Of a stretch of DNA of 64,000 nt, positions 27,801-36,102 are shown piece after piece. A program made the translations under genes and the position numbers. The notes beneath the pieces are model-generated. The model was not told the origin of the DNA, made no database searches, and saw only the letters and a program-made list of their open reading frames with translations. The stretch is taken from the NCBI GenBank assembly GCA_018267955.1, contig JAFDXL010000010.1, forward strand, positions 186,001 through 250,000, given 5' to 3'. Position 1 is the first letter of the stretch, and each line of letters starts with the position of its first letter. Source of the stretch: Bacteroidota bacterium (GTDB lineage Bacteria > Bacteroidota > Bacteroidia > Chitinophagales > Chitinophagaceae).

Positions 27801-28391
27801 CTAGAATTGTACAGTTGGTGCCTTCTGTGCAGAAGCATCTGCTTCGAACATGCCTTTAATATGGTAGCCCATCATACCTGCGAAGATATTATTAGGGAAT
27901 ATCCTCAGCTTGGTATTGTAGTCCTGAACCGCATCGTTGTAATTTTTACGTGCAACAGTGATACGATTTTCTGTACCCTCCAATTGAACCTGCAGATCCC
28001 GGAAAGCTTCTGTAGCCCTCAGCTCAGGATAAGCTTCTGATACTACCATTAACCTACCTAAAGCCTGGCTCAGTTCGCCCTGTGCCTGTTGGAATTCCTT
28101 CAATTTTTCAGGGGTTAGGTTATCTGGATTAACTTGTATAGACGTAGCTTTTGCTCTTGCATTAATTACATCAGTAAGCGTCTTTTGCTCGAAGTTAGCA
28201 GCGCCTTTAACTGTATTCACGAGATTTGGCACCAGGTCAGAGCGACGCTGATATTGGTTTTGAACTTCACCCCATTTGCTCTTCGCATTTTCGTCAAGTG
28301 TTACGAGGGATCTTTGAACATTACAGGTCATGCAACCGCCGATGAGCAAAATGCCCAGCAATATCACAAGTAGAAGCGAACCTTTTTTCAT
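27801..28391 (-). CDS. LemA family protein
   Basis: A 196-aa LemA protein. I chose MKKGSLL at 28391 because it starts the hydrophobic anchor; an upstream ATG gives 10 extra residues outside the family. After the anchor (with G-C-M-T-C, possibly a lipobox) comes the helical LemA domain: W-G-E-V-Q-N-Q-Y-Q-R-R-S-D-L-V-P-N-L-V-N-T-V-K-G, A-Y-P-E-L-R-A and F-P-N-N-I-F-A. It leads the lemA-TPM-TPM operon. A TATTTTTG element lies at 28410-28417. The function of LemA is unresolved. Confidence 0.92.
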   Translation of the reverse strand: MKKGSLLLVILLGILLIGGCMTCNVQRSLVTLDENAKSKWGEVQNQYQRRSDLVPNLVNTVKGAANFEQKTLTDVINARAKATSIQVNPDNLTPEKLKEFQQAQGELSQALGRLMVVSEAYPELRATEAFRDLQVQLEGTENRITVARKNYNDAVQDYNTKLRIFPNNIFAGMMGYHIKGMFEADASAQKAPTVQF

Positions 28392-28420
28392 GCTATTTTC
28401 AATTTTAACCAAAAATAGCA
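28391..28420 (-). promoter_or_regulatory. lemA -7 element inside a 9-bp inverted repeat
   Basis: TGCTATTTT (28391-28399) and AAAATAGCA (28412-28420) are exact inverted repeats reaching from the start codon to the candidate -7 element TATTTTTG (28410-28417, minus strand). It could be an operator or a leader hairpin; the AT-rich content makes chance possible. Confidence 0.35.
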
Positions 28421-28433
28421 TTTACTAATAACA

Positions 28434-28464
28434 AAAAGACACGGCCATTAGGCCAGTGTCTTTT
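28434..28464 (-). terminator. Rho-independent terminator of the small OMP gene
   Basis: AAAAGACAC (28434-28442) pairs with GTGTCTTTT (28456-28464), and an inner GGCC/GGCC pair extends the stem with one bulged base. On the minus strand a T-run follows. It separates the OMP gene from lemA. Confidence 0.8.
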
Positions 28465-28505
28465 ATAAATCGGTAAAGTTCAATTATATGTAGGTGAATG
28501 CAGCC

Positions 28506-29009
28506 CTAGAAATAGAATCTTGCTGCCAAACCGAACATATTATGGTCAAAAAAGCCAGGTTCTGCAAGGAAGTTTACGGCAGGTTTGATATCGGCACTCA
28601 ACCCCAGGGGGATATGTTTAAACTTATACTCTACACCGCCAATACCATCTATGCCGAAAATACCACGTTTATCATCCATATAACGGCCTTCGTCACTTAC
28701 ATAACGGTAACCGCGATCCCATACGCCTGTATGCAAACCTGCACCGAAAAATATACGCCAGGAAGGATCTGGTAATACAATATGAAACTCCAATAAACCT
28801 ACTGCATTAAAGCTTTGACCTTCCAGGGCAAGGATACCACCGGCATTCAGCTGCCCTTCAAATGCCAGGTAACGGTTGAAGAAACTTTTTACCGTAAAGC
28901 CGCCGCCATCAGGTGTAGCCCTTAATCCTATACCTGTCTGGGCGCTTACCTGTGTTGTTAACAGCGCACACATTAAAACGCTTGCTAATAATAAACTCAG
29001 CTTTTTCAT
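28506..29009 (-). CDS. Small outer-membrane beta-barrel protein, hypothetical
   Basis: A 167-aa protein. I chose MKKLSLLL (29009) because it starts a clean signal peptide ending S-A-Q; an upstream ATG adds nine residues. The mature part alternates short beta strands (GIGLRATPDGGGFTVKSFF..., FFGAGLHTGVWDRGY, IGGVEYKF) and ends in aromatic F-Y-F, as in 8-stranded OmpW/OmpX-like barrels. It has its own terminator. Function is unknown. Confidence 0.75.
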   Translation of the reverse strand: MKKLSLLLASVLMCALLTTQVSAQTGIGLRATPDGGGFTVKSFFNRYLAFEGQLNAGGILALEGQSFNAVGLLEFHIVLPDPSWRIFFGAGLHTGVWDRGYRYVSDEGRYMDDKRGIFGIDGIGGVEYKFKHIPLGLSADIKPAVNFLAEPGFFDHNMFGLAARFYF

Positions 29010-29095
29010 ATCAAAATACATTTGTTCGATTGACAACCAATAAATTCCGTGCCAGCTAATCGTAAAAATGGGTACTCATTATGATTGACCTTCAT

Positions 29096-29103
29096 TACTT
29101 TTG
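29096..29103 (+). promoter_or_regulatory. Candidate -7 promoter element for kynU
   Basis: TACTTTTG fits TAnnTTTG and ends 17 bases before the kynU ATG. Confidence 0.45.
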
Positions 29104-29120
29104 CGCCATAAACAGAGATC

Positions 29121-30386
29121 ATGCCAACTTCTTACGAAGCAAGTTTATCATACGCACAAAGCCAGGACGAGATAGATATATTATTTCCATTCAGGGAACG
29201 CTTTCATTTTCCGAAGCATGAGGGTAAAGACGTTGCCTATTTTTGTGGTAATTCATTGGGCCTGCAGCCCAAAAGTGTAGGCTACCTGATGCAACAGGAA
29301 CTGGACGACTGGGCTAAATATGGCGTAGAAGGGCATTTTGAAGCAAGAAACCCATGGTTTTCTTACCATCACCTGTTCAGCGAAAGGCTAGCGAAGATAG
29401 TAGGCGCAAAAAAAGAGGAGGTGGTCGCCACGAATACTCTTACCGTGAACCTGCACCTGCTGATGCTCTCATTTTACCGCCCGCAAGGCAAACGGTATAA
29501 AATATTAATGGAAGCGGGCGCTTTCCCGTCTGACCAGTATGCGGTAGAAACGCAGGTACGGATGTACGGTTTTGATCCCGAGGATGCCATAATTGAAATA
29601 AGCCCCAAGGAAGGCGCATACATTACAGAAGAAGAAGATATCATCCAAAAAATAGAAGAAGCTGGGGAATCGCTGGCACTGGTGATGATTGGTGGTGTCA
29701 ATTATTATACCGGGCAATTCTTTGATCTGAAAAGGATCACTGAGGCGGCGCACAAAGCAGGCGCATATGCAGGCTTTGACCTGGCACATGCTGTGGGTAA
29801 TATTCCATTACAACTACACGACTGGACGGTAGACTTTGCCTGCTGGTGCTCTTATAAATATATGAACTCAGGCCCCGGTGGCATTGGCGGACTGTATGTG
29901 CATGAACATCATTGCAGCAATCCGAAGATATTTCGCCTTGGCGGCTGGTGGGGTAATGATGAGAAGACCCGATTTAAAATGGAGAAAGGCTTCATTCCCC
30001 AAAACAATGCAGGCAGCTGGCAAATGAGTAACGCCCCGGTATTTAATATGGTAGCCCATAACGCTGCCCTGGATATATTTGACAAAGCAGGCATAGCAGC
30101 GCTTCGCGAAAAAAGCGAACGCATGACGGGCTACATGGAATGGCTGCTGAAACAAGTGAAGCATCTGCCATTTACAATTATTACCCCAGCAGACCCTAAA
30201 CGCAGGGGTTGCCAGTTATCTATGCTGTTTGGCGACCGCGGACGGGAAGTATTTGATAAACTGACCAATGCCGGCGTAGTAGCTGACTGGAGGGAGCCTA
30301 ATGTAATACGCATTGCACCTGTACCTCTATACAATACCTTTGAGGATTGCTACAGGCTTTACGAAGTTTTGATGAGTATAGAATAA
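29121..30386 (+). CDS. kynU: Kynureninase
   Basis: A 421-aa PLP-dependent aminotransferase-fold enzyme that cleaves kynurenine or 3-hydroxykynurenine to (hydroxy)anthranilate and alanine. It has the family segments Y-F-C-G-N-S-L-G-L-Q-P, F-D-L-A-H-A-V-G-N and W-C-S-Y-K-Y-M-N-S-G-P-G-G, where Lys246 should form the PLP aldimine. No other tryptophan-to-NAD pathway gene is near; ribF follows after 16 bp and may be co-transcribed. Length and motifs are full. Confidence 0.95.
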   Translation: MPTSYEASLSYAQSQDEIDILFPFRERFHFPKHEGKDVAYFCGNSLGLQPKSVGYLMQQELDDWAKYGVEGHFEARNPWFSYHHLFSERLAKIVGAKKEEVVATNTLTVNLHLLMLSFYRPQGKRYKILMEAGAFPSDQYAVETQVRMYGFDPEDAIIEISPKEGAYITEEEDIIQKIEEAGESLALVMIGGVNYYTGQFFDLKRITEAAHKAGAYAGFDLAHAVGNIPLQLHDWTVDFACWCSYKYMNSGPGGIGGLYVHEHHCSNPKIFRLGGWWGNDEKTRFKMEKGFIPQNNAGSWQMSNAPVFNMVAHNAALDIFDKAGIAALREKSERMTGYMEWLLKQVKHLPFTIITPADPKRRGCQLSMLFGDRGREVFDKLTNAGVVADWREPNVIRIAPVPLYNTFEDCYRLYEVLMSIE

Positions 30387-30402
30387 GATACGATATTGCA
30401 GG

Positions 30403-31335
30403 ATGGCCATATTTTACGACACTAATAATCTGCCCGCATTTAAGAACCCTGTTATCACCATTGGCACTTTTGACGGAGTGCACCTGGGCCATCATGTAAT
30501 ACTGCAGCAAGTAGTAGCACATGCTAAAGAGGTAAAAGGTGAAAGTGTGCTGCTAACATTTGAGCCACACCCAAGGAAGTTATTGTTTCCTGACCAGCCG
30601 CTGAAACTGATAACACCGTTGCAGCAGAAACTGGGGCTCATAACAAGTGCCGGCATAGACCATGTGATCGTAGTGCCTTTTACAAGAGATTTTGCCAATC
30701 TTTCTGCGGAAGAATATATACTGGATTTCCTGGTAAAGAAGTTTTCTCCCAACAGCATTATTATAGGATATGACCACCAGTTTGGGCACGACCGCAGAGG
30801 AAATATAAAACTGTTGGAAGCACATGCCGGCGATTGTAATTATCGTGTGTACGAAATATCTGCACAGCTAATAGACGAAGCTGCGGTAAGCTCTACCAAG
30901 ATACGCCACGCTTTGCAGGATGGCCATGTAAAGGAGGCAGCACACATGCTGGGCCGTCCTTACAGCATAAAAGGCAAAGTGGTGAAAGGCGCTCAACTGG
31001 GAAGGACAATCGGCTACCCTACTGCTAATATTCAGCCGTCGGATCCCGAGCAATTAGTACCGGCCAATGGTGTGTACGCCATACGCGCTGAATACGATGG
31101 CAGGATCTATGATGGCATGCTCAATATTGGTGTGCGGCCAACCGTCAGCAAAGAACTGACATTGCATATTGAGGCCAATCTGTTTGATTTTACAGGCGAC
31201 CTTTATGATCATGAACTGGAAATATCATTTATCGACAGGCTTCGCAATGAAGAGAAATTCCCGTCAATAGATGCCCTGAAAGAACAACTGGGTAAGGATA
31301 AAGTTGCGGCACAAAAAGTATTGGGAGCATCTTAA
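30403..31335 (+). CDS. ribF: Bifunctional riboflavin kinase / FAD synthetase
   Basis: A 310-aa enzyme making FMN and FAD. The N-terminal nucleotidyltransferase half has G-T-F-D-G-V-H-L-G-H-H and the late S-S-T-K-I-R motif. The C-terminal kinase half has K-G-A-Q-L-G-R-T-I-G-Y-P-T-A-N-I and the catalytic Glu region H-I-E-A-N-L-F-D-F. It follows kynU closely and converges with holA with a 4-bp overlap. Confidence 0.96.
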   Translation: MAIFYDTNNLPAFKNPVITIGTFDGVHLGHHVILQQVVAHAKEVKGESVLLTFEPHPRKLLFPDQPLKLITPLQQKLGLITSAGIDHVIVVPFTRDFANLSAEEYILDFLVKKFSPNSIIIGYDHQFGHDRRGNIKLLEAHAGDCNYRVYEISAQLIDEAAVSSTKIRHALQDGHVKEAAHMLGRPYSIKGKVVKGAQLGRTIGYPTANIQPSDPEQLVPANGVYAIRAEYDGRIYDGMLNIGVRPTVSKELTLHIEANLFDFTGDLYDHELEISFIDRLRNEEKFPSIDALKEQLGKDKVAAQKVLGAS

Positions 31336-32336
31336 ATACTCTCCAACCTTCCCACTAATTCCTTCAGCAATTCGGTATCTCCGGCAGTATTATCAATACC
31401 AACTGCTTTAGTGCTGTAGTTGCCTAATATCATTAAGCTCTCCTCCACTTTGGGCAATGGCCAGCGGGCCGCTGCGCTCATTATCTCCCTAACACGCGAT
31501 GGGTAGGTACCCAAAGCTGCTGCCTGTTCTTTTTCGGGCTTGCCATGCAGGAAATGCGCCTGGTATATCCTGTTGAAATGATTGTAGAAAGAACCTATGA
31601 TCAGTACTATAGGAGCAGACTTGGGATTGGCCACAAAATAGCTCAGCATCCGGTAAAGCTTATCCTTATCCCCATTAGTAAGCGCTTCCGGAAATTCAAA
31701 TACATTATACTCGCGGCTAATACCGATATATTTTTGTATCAGGTCTGCCGTAAGCCTTGGTTCATCCGGCACATTAATACGCACCTTCTCAATCTCGTTT
31801 ACGATCTTCTGCAGATCATTACCCAGGTAGGTGGCCAGTATCTGCGATTCGCGCTCCCCTATCTCAAACTTTATTTCATGGCCATAGCCCTGTATCCACC
31901 CCGGCACATGATCGTCCTTTATTTTATCGGATGTAAAGTGAAAACCTTTCTCTTTGGCGTACTTCACCACCTTGCTACGTCCATCCGCTTTTTTGAAGCG
32001 GTGCTCTATCAGTAATACTGTAGTTGGCGAAGGATTTTCAAGATAGCCGGCGAGCTCATTAAAGCCACGCATCTGCGCAGCGTCCTTTAATATCACTACC
32101 TGGCGTTCTGCAAACATGGGAAAGCGACGGCAACTGTTCACTACATCTGCCCATTCCACATCCTTGCCATACAATACCATCAGGTTGAAATCCCTTTCGT
32201 GTGGCGGCAGTATCTGTTCCTCAAAATAATTGGTAATGATATCCAGGTAAAAAGCTTCCTCTCCATCTATCAGGTACACAGGTGCGTATTGCTTTGCCTG
32301 CAATGCCTGCATCATCTTTTTATATTCCGCCGTCAT
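31332..32336 (-). CDS. holA: DNA polymerase III subunit delta
   Basis: A 334-aa clamp-loader subunit with the AAA-like fold of HolA. It has P-V-Y-L-I-D-G-E-E-A-F-Y, C-R-R-F-P-M-F-A-E-R-Q-V-V-I-L-K, L-I-E-H-R-F-K-K-A-D-G-R-S-K and Y-L-G-N-D-L-Q-K-I-V-N-E-I-E-K. It opens and loads the beta clamp in the replisome. It starts 5 bp after the PolB-like exonuclease gene on the same strand, so the two form a short replication/repair operon. Confidence 0.93.
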   Translation of the reverse strand: MTAEYKKMMQALQAKQYAPVYLIDGEEAFYLDIITNYFEEQILPPHERDFNLMVLYGKDVEWADVVNSCRRFPMFAERQVVILKDAAQMRGFNELAGYLENPSPTTVLLIEHRFKKADGRSKVVKYAKEKGFHFTSDKIKDDHVPGWIQGYGHEIKFEIGERESQILATYLGNDLQKIVNEIEKVRINVPDEPRLTADLIQKYIGISREYNVFEFPEALTNGDKDKLYRMLSYFVANPKSAPIVLIIGSFYNHFNRIYQAHFLHGKPEKEQAAALGTYPSRVREIMSAAARWPLPKVEESLMILGNYSTKAVGIDNTAGDTELLKELVGRLESI

Positions 32337-32341
32337 AAGAA

Positions 32342-33067
32342 TTAATCGTTCACGTAAACCGGTTGCAAATCTATATCATGTATTCCTTTTAACCGCAGGA
32401 ATACACGCGCTGTAGTCAACACATCGAAGGTGCAATATTTAGCAATGCGTGCAAGGTCTTTTTCCTGCCAGTACACTTTTCCTACCATGCTGCCATCCAT
32501 GTCGTCTTTGGGCGAAGGTATGCCTAATATCTCAGCCAGTAAGTTGAGCGAAGTATAATGTTTGTGATCGCCAAACTTCCATAATTCCAGGGTATCGATA
32601 TGGTTTACCTCCCATGGCTTTTTACCGCTCAGCTGCAGCATATTTGGCAGTTCTATACCGTTAATTACCATCCTCCGGCAGATGAATGGTATATCAAACT
32701 CCTTGATATTATGACCACAAAAAATGATGTCTGTGTAGTAATATCCAAACTTTACGATCAGCTCTTTAAAATCATTTAACAAAACTTTTTCATCATCATT
32801 TGCCAACGATTTGAGTCTTAAATTCCACACATCGCCATCTTTTCTCATGCTGCCAACCACGATGCACACTATCTTTCCGAATTCAGAAAAAACTCCCGCA
32901 TTTTCGGTGAAAAGCATGGAATCCTCAGAATTTTCCTCTATCTTTTTCCTGAGAAAAACAGCCTTGCGTGACCACTCTTTTTGCAAACCTTCTGTTAAAG
33001 TATTATAATCATCGGTTAGTGGCACGGTTTCGATGTCGAGGAAAAGAATATGTTTAAGATGCTCCAT
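32342..33067 (-). CDS. PolB-like 3'-5' exonuclease domain protein
   Basis: A 241-aa stand-alone DEDDy exonuclease-like protein. Exo I is F-L-D-I-E-T-V-P, Exo II is C-G-H-N-I-K-E-F-D-I-P-F-I, and Exo III is Y-C-T-F-D-V (Tyr-x3-Asp). It belongs to the predicted PolB-type exonuclease family found without a polymerase domain in many bacteria. It is upstream of holA, so a DNA role is likely. Substrate and partner are not known. Confidence 0.88.
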   Translation of the reverse strand: MEHLKHILFLDIETVPLTDDYNTLTEGLQKEWSRKAVFLRKKIEENSEDSMLFTENAGVFSEFGKIVCIVVGSMRKDGDVWNLRLKSLANDDEKVLLNDFKELIVKFGYYYTDIIFCGHNIKEFDIPFICRRMVINGIELPNMLQLSGKKPWEVNHIDTLELWKFGDHKHYTSLNLLAEILGIPSPKDDMDGSMVGKVYWQEKDLARIAKYCTFDVLTTARVFLRLKGIHDIDLQPVYVND

Positions 33068-33145
33068 CAGGTAATTGGATATTTATAATTTGCTTTTATT
33101 TGCTTTCTAATCCTAAATTAAAAAACTAACCAATACTACATAAAT

Positions 33146-34108
33146 ATGAGCCAGGAATCAAACACTTCTGCTTCAGGAACGCCGCTGCAACCGATGCAGC
33201 CGCAGCAGCCAAAAAAGAACAACACATGGATATACATCGGTATCATCGCTGTGTTATTAGGTACTAACATCTACCTGTTTACCAGCCGCAGCAAAATGTC
33301 ATCAGACCTTGCTACATCACAAACCAATTTTAATACCGCAGACTCCTCCCGCAGGGCTGTGGAAGGAGACTACACAGCTGCGCTTGCACGCCTGGATGAA
33401 CTGGTGTCTAAGAACACCCAAATGGATAGCGTTATTGCCAACCAGAATGGCGAGATCGCTAACTTGAGAAGGCAGATCGATGCCATAGTGAAGAACAAAA
33501 ATGCAACTGCTGCAGACCTTGGCAAGGCTAAGCGCCTGATAGCCCAGTTGAACAGTAAAGTAACAAGCTATGAAGAACGCATTGCTCAGTTGGAAAAGGA
33601 GAATACAGACCTTACCAATACCAATGCAGTAGTTACTCATGAACGCGATTCTGCGGTAACTCAAAACATAGGCCTGCAGCAAAAAGCGAAGCTGGGCGCT
33701 GTGCTCCACGCATCTAACATACGCATGACGCCGATAGACCTGCGCCGCGGTGGTAAGAAAGAGAAAGAAACCACCAAAGCCGGCAAAGTGGATGAGATGC
33801 GCATTAAATTCGACATTGACGAAAACAGGGTTGCCGAAAGTGGCAAAAAAGACATCTACCTGCGGATAACAGGGCCTAACGGCAATATACTGAGCAATGC
33901 AGCCTATGGTTCCGGCGTAACTGAAACAGCAGATGGTAATTCACTAAACTATACCCTGCTAAAGCAAGTAGACCTGGTAACAGACCAGCCGGTGAAGGAC
34001 GTAACCGTAGATTGGCACCAGGACAGCGAATTCCAAAAAGGATCGTACAACATAGAGCTGTATAACGAAGGTTATAAGATAGGCGGAGGTACCGTTACAT
34101 TGAGGTAA
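33146..34108 (+). CDS. Membrane-anchored coiled-coil protein, hypothetical
   Basis: A 320-aa protein. A Pro/Gln-rich N-terminus (about residues 10-27) is followed by one transmembrane span (TWIYIGIIAVLLGTNIYLF), a long coiled coil (about 50-190) and a C-terminal beta-rich domain (R-I-K-F-D-I-D-E-N-R...D-I-Y-L-R-I-T-G-P-N-G) resembling an Ig-like or C2-like sandwich. This domain plan is seen in other Chitinophagaceae proteins without a named function. It stands alone and ends in a strong terminator. Confidence 0.75.
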   Translation: MSQESNTSASGTPLQPMQPQQPKKNNTWIYIGIIAVLLGTNIYLFTSRSKMSSDLATSQTNFNTADSSRRAVEGDYTAALARLDELVSKNTQMDSVIANQNGEIANLRRQIDAIVKNKNATAADLGKAKRLIAQLNSKVTSYEERIAQLEKENTDLTNTNAVVTHERDSAVTQNIGLQQKAKLGAVLHASNIRMTPIDLRRGGKKEKETTKAGKVDEMRIKFDIDENRVAESGKKDIYLRITGPNGNILSNAAYGSGVTETADGNSLNYTLLKQVDLVTDQPVKDVTVDWHQDSEFQKGSYNIELYNEGYKIGGGTVTLR

Positions 34109-34133
34109 TTTTAGCCACCAAAACATTGATAAT

Positions 34134-34186
34134 AAAGGGATGCTGCGTTAGTTGGTAACAATTATATAACGTAGCATTCCTTTTTT
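34134..34186 (+). terminator. Rho-independent terminator of the coiled-coil protein gene
   Basis: Bases 34134-34150 pair with 34167-34183 over 17 positions including two G-U pairs, followed by TTTTTTG. It lies 25 bp after the stop. Confidence 0.8.
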
Positions 34187-34231
34187 GTTCACATAAGCTG
34201 ATTTAATATTGTGCCGGATTTAGAAGAACAT

Positions 34232-34918
34232 ATGGAAGTGCTACCAGGCAAAATACTGATCGTTGATGATGAACCGGATATAGTTGAGTTTATTAGCTAT
34301 AATCTTAAGGGGAAAGGCTATCTCATCTCTACAGCCCGCGACGGTGTGGAAGCTATAAGGAAGGCAAAAGATTTCAGGCCAGACCTGATATTGCTGGATA
34401 TTATGATGCCGAACAAAGATGGTATCCAAACCATCAAGGAACTACGCCAGATGCCGGAATTTGAAGATACAGCCATCATCTTTCTTACAGCGCTCAGTGA
34501 TGAAAAATCAGAAATTGAAGGGTTGAAAATTGGTGCGGACGATTACATTGCCAAGCCCATAAAACCGGAACTGCTTACTACCCGTATACGCACTGCACTC
34601 CGCAGGCTGCGCAAAGACGATGAACAGGATCAGAAGCTCACTTTTGGTGACCTCGAGATCAACAAGAGCAAGTTTACCGTTAGCTACAAAGGCCAGGAGA
34701 TCATCCTTGCCAAAAAAGAATTCGAACTACTTTCCCTTCTTGCTTCAAAACCGGGCCGTGTATTTCTTCGCAACGAGATACTGCAACGCGTATGGGGAAC
34801 TGAAGTAATTGTAGGCGACCGTACCATCGATGTACACATCAGGAAGATACGCCAGAAGATAGGGATAGACCTGATCACTACCGTTAAGGGTATAGGTTAT
34901 AAGTTTGAAATGGCGTAG
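34232..34918 (+). CDS. OmpR/PhoB-family response regulator
   Basis: A 228-aa two-component regulator from ATG 34232; GTG 34211 would add seven residues. The receiver domain has D-D-E at the acidic pocket, the phospho-acceptor Asp56 in L-L-D-I-M-M-P, T/S in F-L-T-A and Lys in A-K-P-I-K-P. The C-terminal winged helix has F-E-L-L-S-L-L-A-S-K-P-G-R and R-T-I-D-V-H-I-R-K-I-R-Q-K-I. It pairs with the kinase encoded 8 bp downstream. The PhoB/PhoP-like layout does not by itself reveal the signal. Confidence 0.92.
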   Translation: MEVLPGKILIVDDEPDIVEFISYNLKGKGYLISTARDGVEAIRKAKDFRPDLILLDIMMPNKDGIQTIKELRQMPEFEDTAIIFLTALSDEKSEIEGLKIGADDYIAKPIKPELLTTRIRTALRRLRKDDEQDQKLTFGDLEINKSKFTVSYKGQEIILAKKEFELLSLLASKPGRVFLRNEILQRVWGTEVIVGDRTIDVHIRKIRQKIGIDLITTVKGIGYKFEMA

Positions 34919-34926
34919 ATTGTACC

Positions 34927-36009
34927 ATGTCTACGGTACTCAACACTAAGTCAACGGTACTCAATACTAAAAACCTTTCCCCAAGGCTTTTATCCTTTAT
35001 TACAGCGCTGATCATTTCGGTCATCAACGCGCTTATGAGCCTGGTGTTGCAACCGGAATGGTATATCCCCCTTATCGTATTTGCCATCACCTTTGTTGTC
35101 ATCTACTGGATATATTACTATACCCTGCAGCGTTTCATCTACCGTAAGATAAAGCTCATCTACAAACTGATATTCCAGACTAAGGCTACCAAAAAAGAAG
35201 AGTTTTTTTACAACAATATCCTTCCTCAAAAATCGCTGGACGAAGTAAGTGAAGAAGTAGGTCGCTGGGCGCTACAACGCCGCGACGAGATCAATATGCT
35301 GCGTGCCAATGAAAAATTCAGGAAGGAGTTCCTGGCCAACTTATCACACGAGTTAAGAACCCCTGTATTTACTATACAAGGCTATGTAGATACCCTGCTT
35401 AACGGCGCATTGGAAGACCCTGCGGTGAACAGGAAGTTCCTCACTAATGCTACCAAAAGCATCGACAGGCTGACAAGGCTGCTGGATGACCTGGACGAGA
35501 TATCCAAGCTGGAATCGGGCAAGATGCCGATCATACAGGAATCATTCGTGATACAAGACCTTGTAAAAGATGTATTTGAAGAACTTTCCCTGCAGGCGAA
35601 AGCCAGAAGCATAGAAATGCATATTAAGAAGGGAACAGAGCGCCCGCTTACTGTATATGCCGATAAGCCTAAGATAAAACAAGTGCTGGTGAACCTGGTG
35701 CAAAACGCCCTGAAATATGGTAGCGAAAACGGTAATGTTACAGCCGGCTTTTACGAAGTTGATGATAAGCATGTTTATGTAGAAATATCGGACGATGGGC
35801 CGGGCATTGCGGAAGAACACCTACCACGCATCTTTGAACGCTTTTACCGTGCAGACCGCAGCAGAAGCAGGGAGATAGGCGGTACCGGACTGGGGCTTGC
35901 GATTGTAAAACATATTATAGAAGCTCATAATCAGACAGTAACGGCGCGTAGCACGCAAGGTGTCGGCTCCTCTTTTGGCTTCACGTTAGAAAAAGGCAGG
36001 GGAGAATAA
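34927..36009 (+). CDS. Sensor histidine kinase (PhoR-like)
   Basis: A 360-aa kinase. Two transmembrane spans (about residues 22-42 and 46-66) with almost no periplasmic loop are followed by a HisKA domain with His141 in N-L-S-H-E-L-R-T-P and a HATPase domain with N-x-x-Q-N-A-L-K, D-D-G-P-G-I and G-G-T-G-L-G-L-A. No PAS domain is seen. The N-terminus carries a tandem 7-residue repeat, S-T-V-L-N-T-K twice. The lack of a sensor loop suggests membrane or protein-partner sensing, as in PhoR. Confidence 0.92.
   Translation: MSTVLNTKSTVLNTKNLSPRLLSFITALIISVINALMSLVLQPEWYIPLIVFAITFVVIYWIYYYTLQRFIYRKIKLIYKLIFQTKATKKEEFFYNNILPQKSLDEVSEEVGRWALQRRDEINMLRANEKFRKEFLANLSHELRTPVFTIQGYVDTLLNGALEDPAVNRKFLTNATKSIDRLTRLLDDLDEISKLESGKMPIIQESFVIQDLVKDVFEELSLQAKARSIEMHIKKGTERPLTVYADKPKIKQVLVNLVQNALKYGSENGNVTAGFYEVDDKHVYVEISDDGPGIAEEHLPRIFERFYRADRSRSREIGGTGLGLAIVKHIIEAHNQTVTARSTQGVGSSFGFTLEKGRGE
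34930..34971 (+). repeat. Tandem 21-bp repeat in the kinase N-terminus
   Basis: Bases 34930-34950 and 34951-34971 are 21-bp direct repeats with three differences and encode two copies of STVLNTK straight after the start Met. Confidence 0.85.
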
Positions 36010-36102
36010 TCAATCGCCTTCCTCATTTTACACTTGCTTTTAGCATATTATAAGGCTGTTTTGTGCTAACTTCGCGCGCGTACTAAAAAAACAGCCAGGA
36101 CA

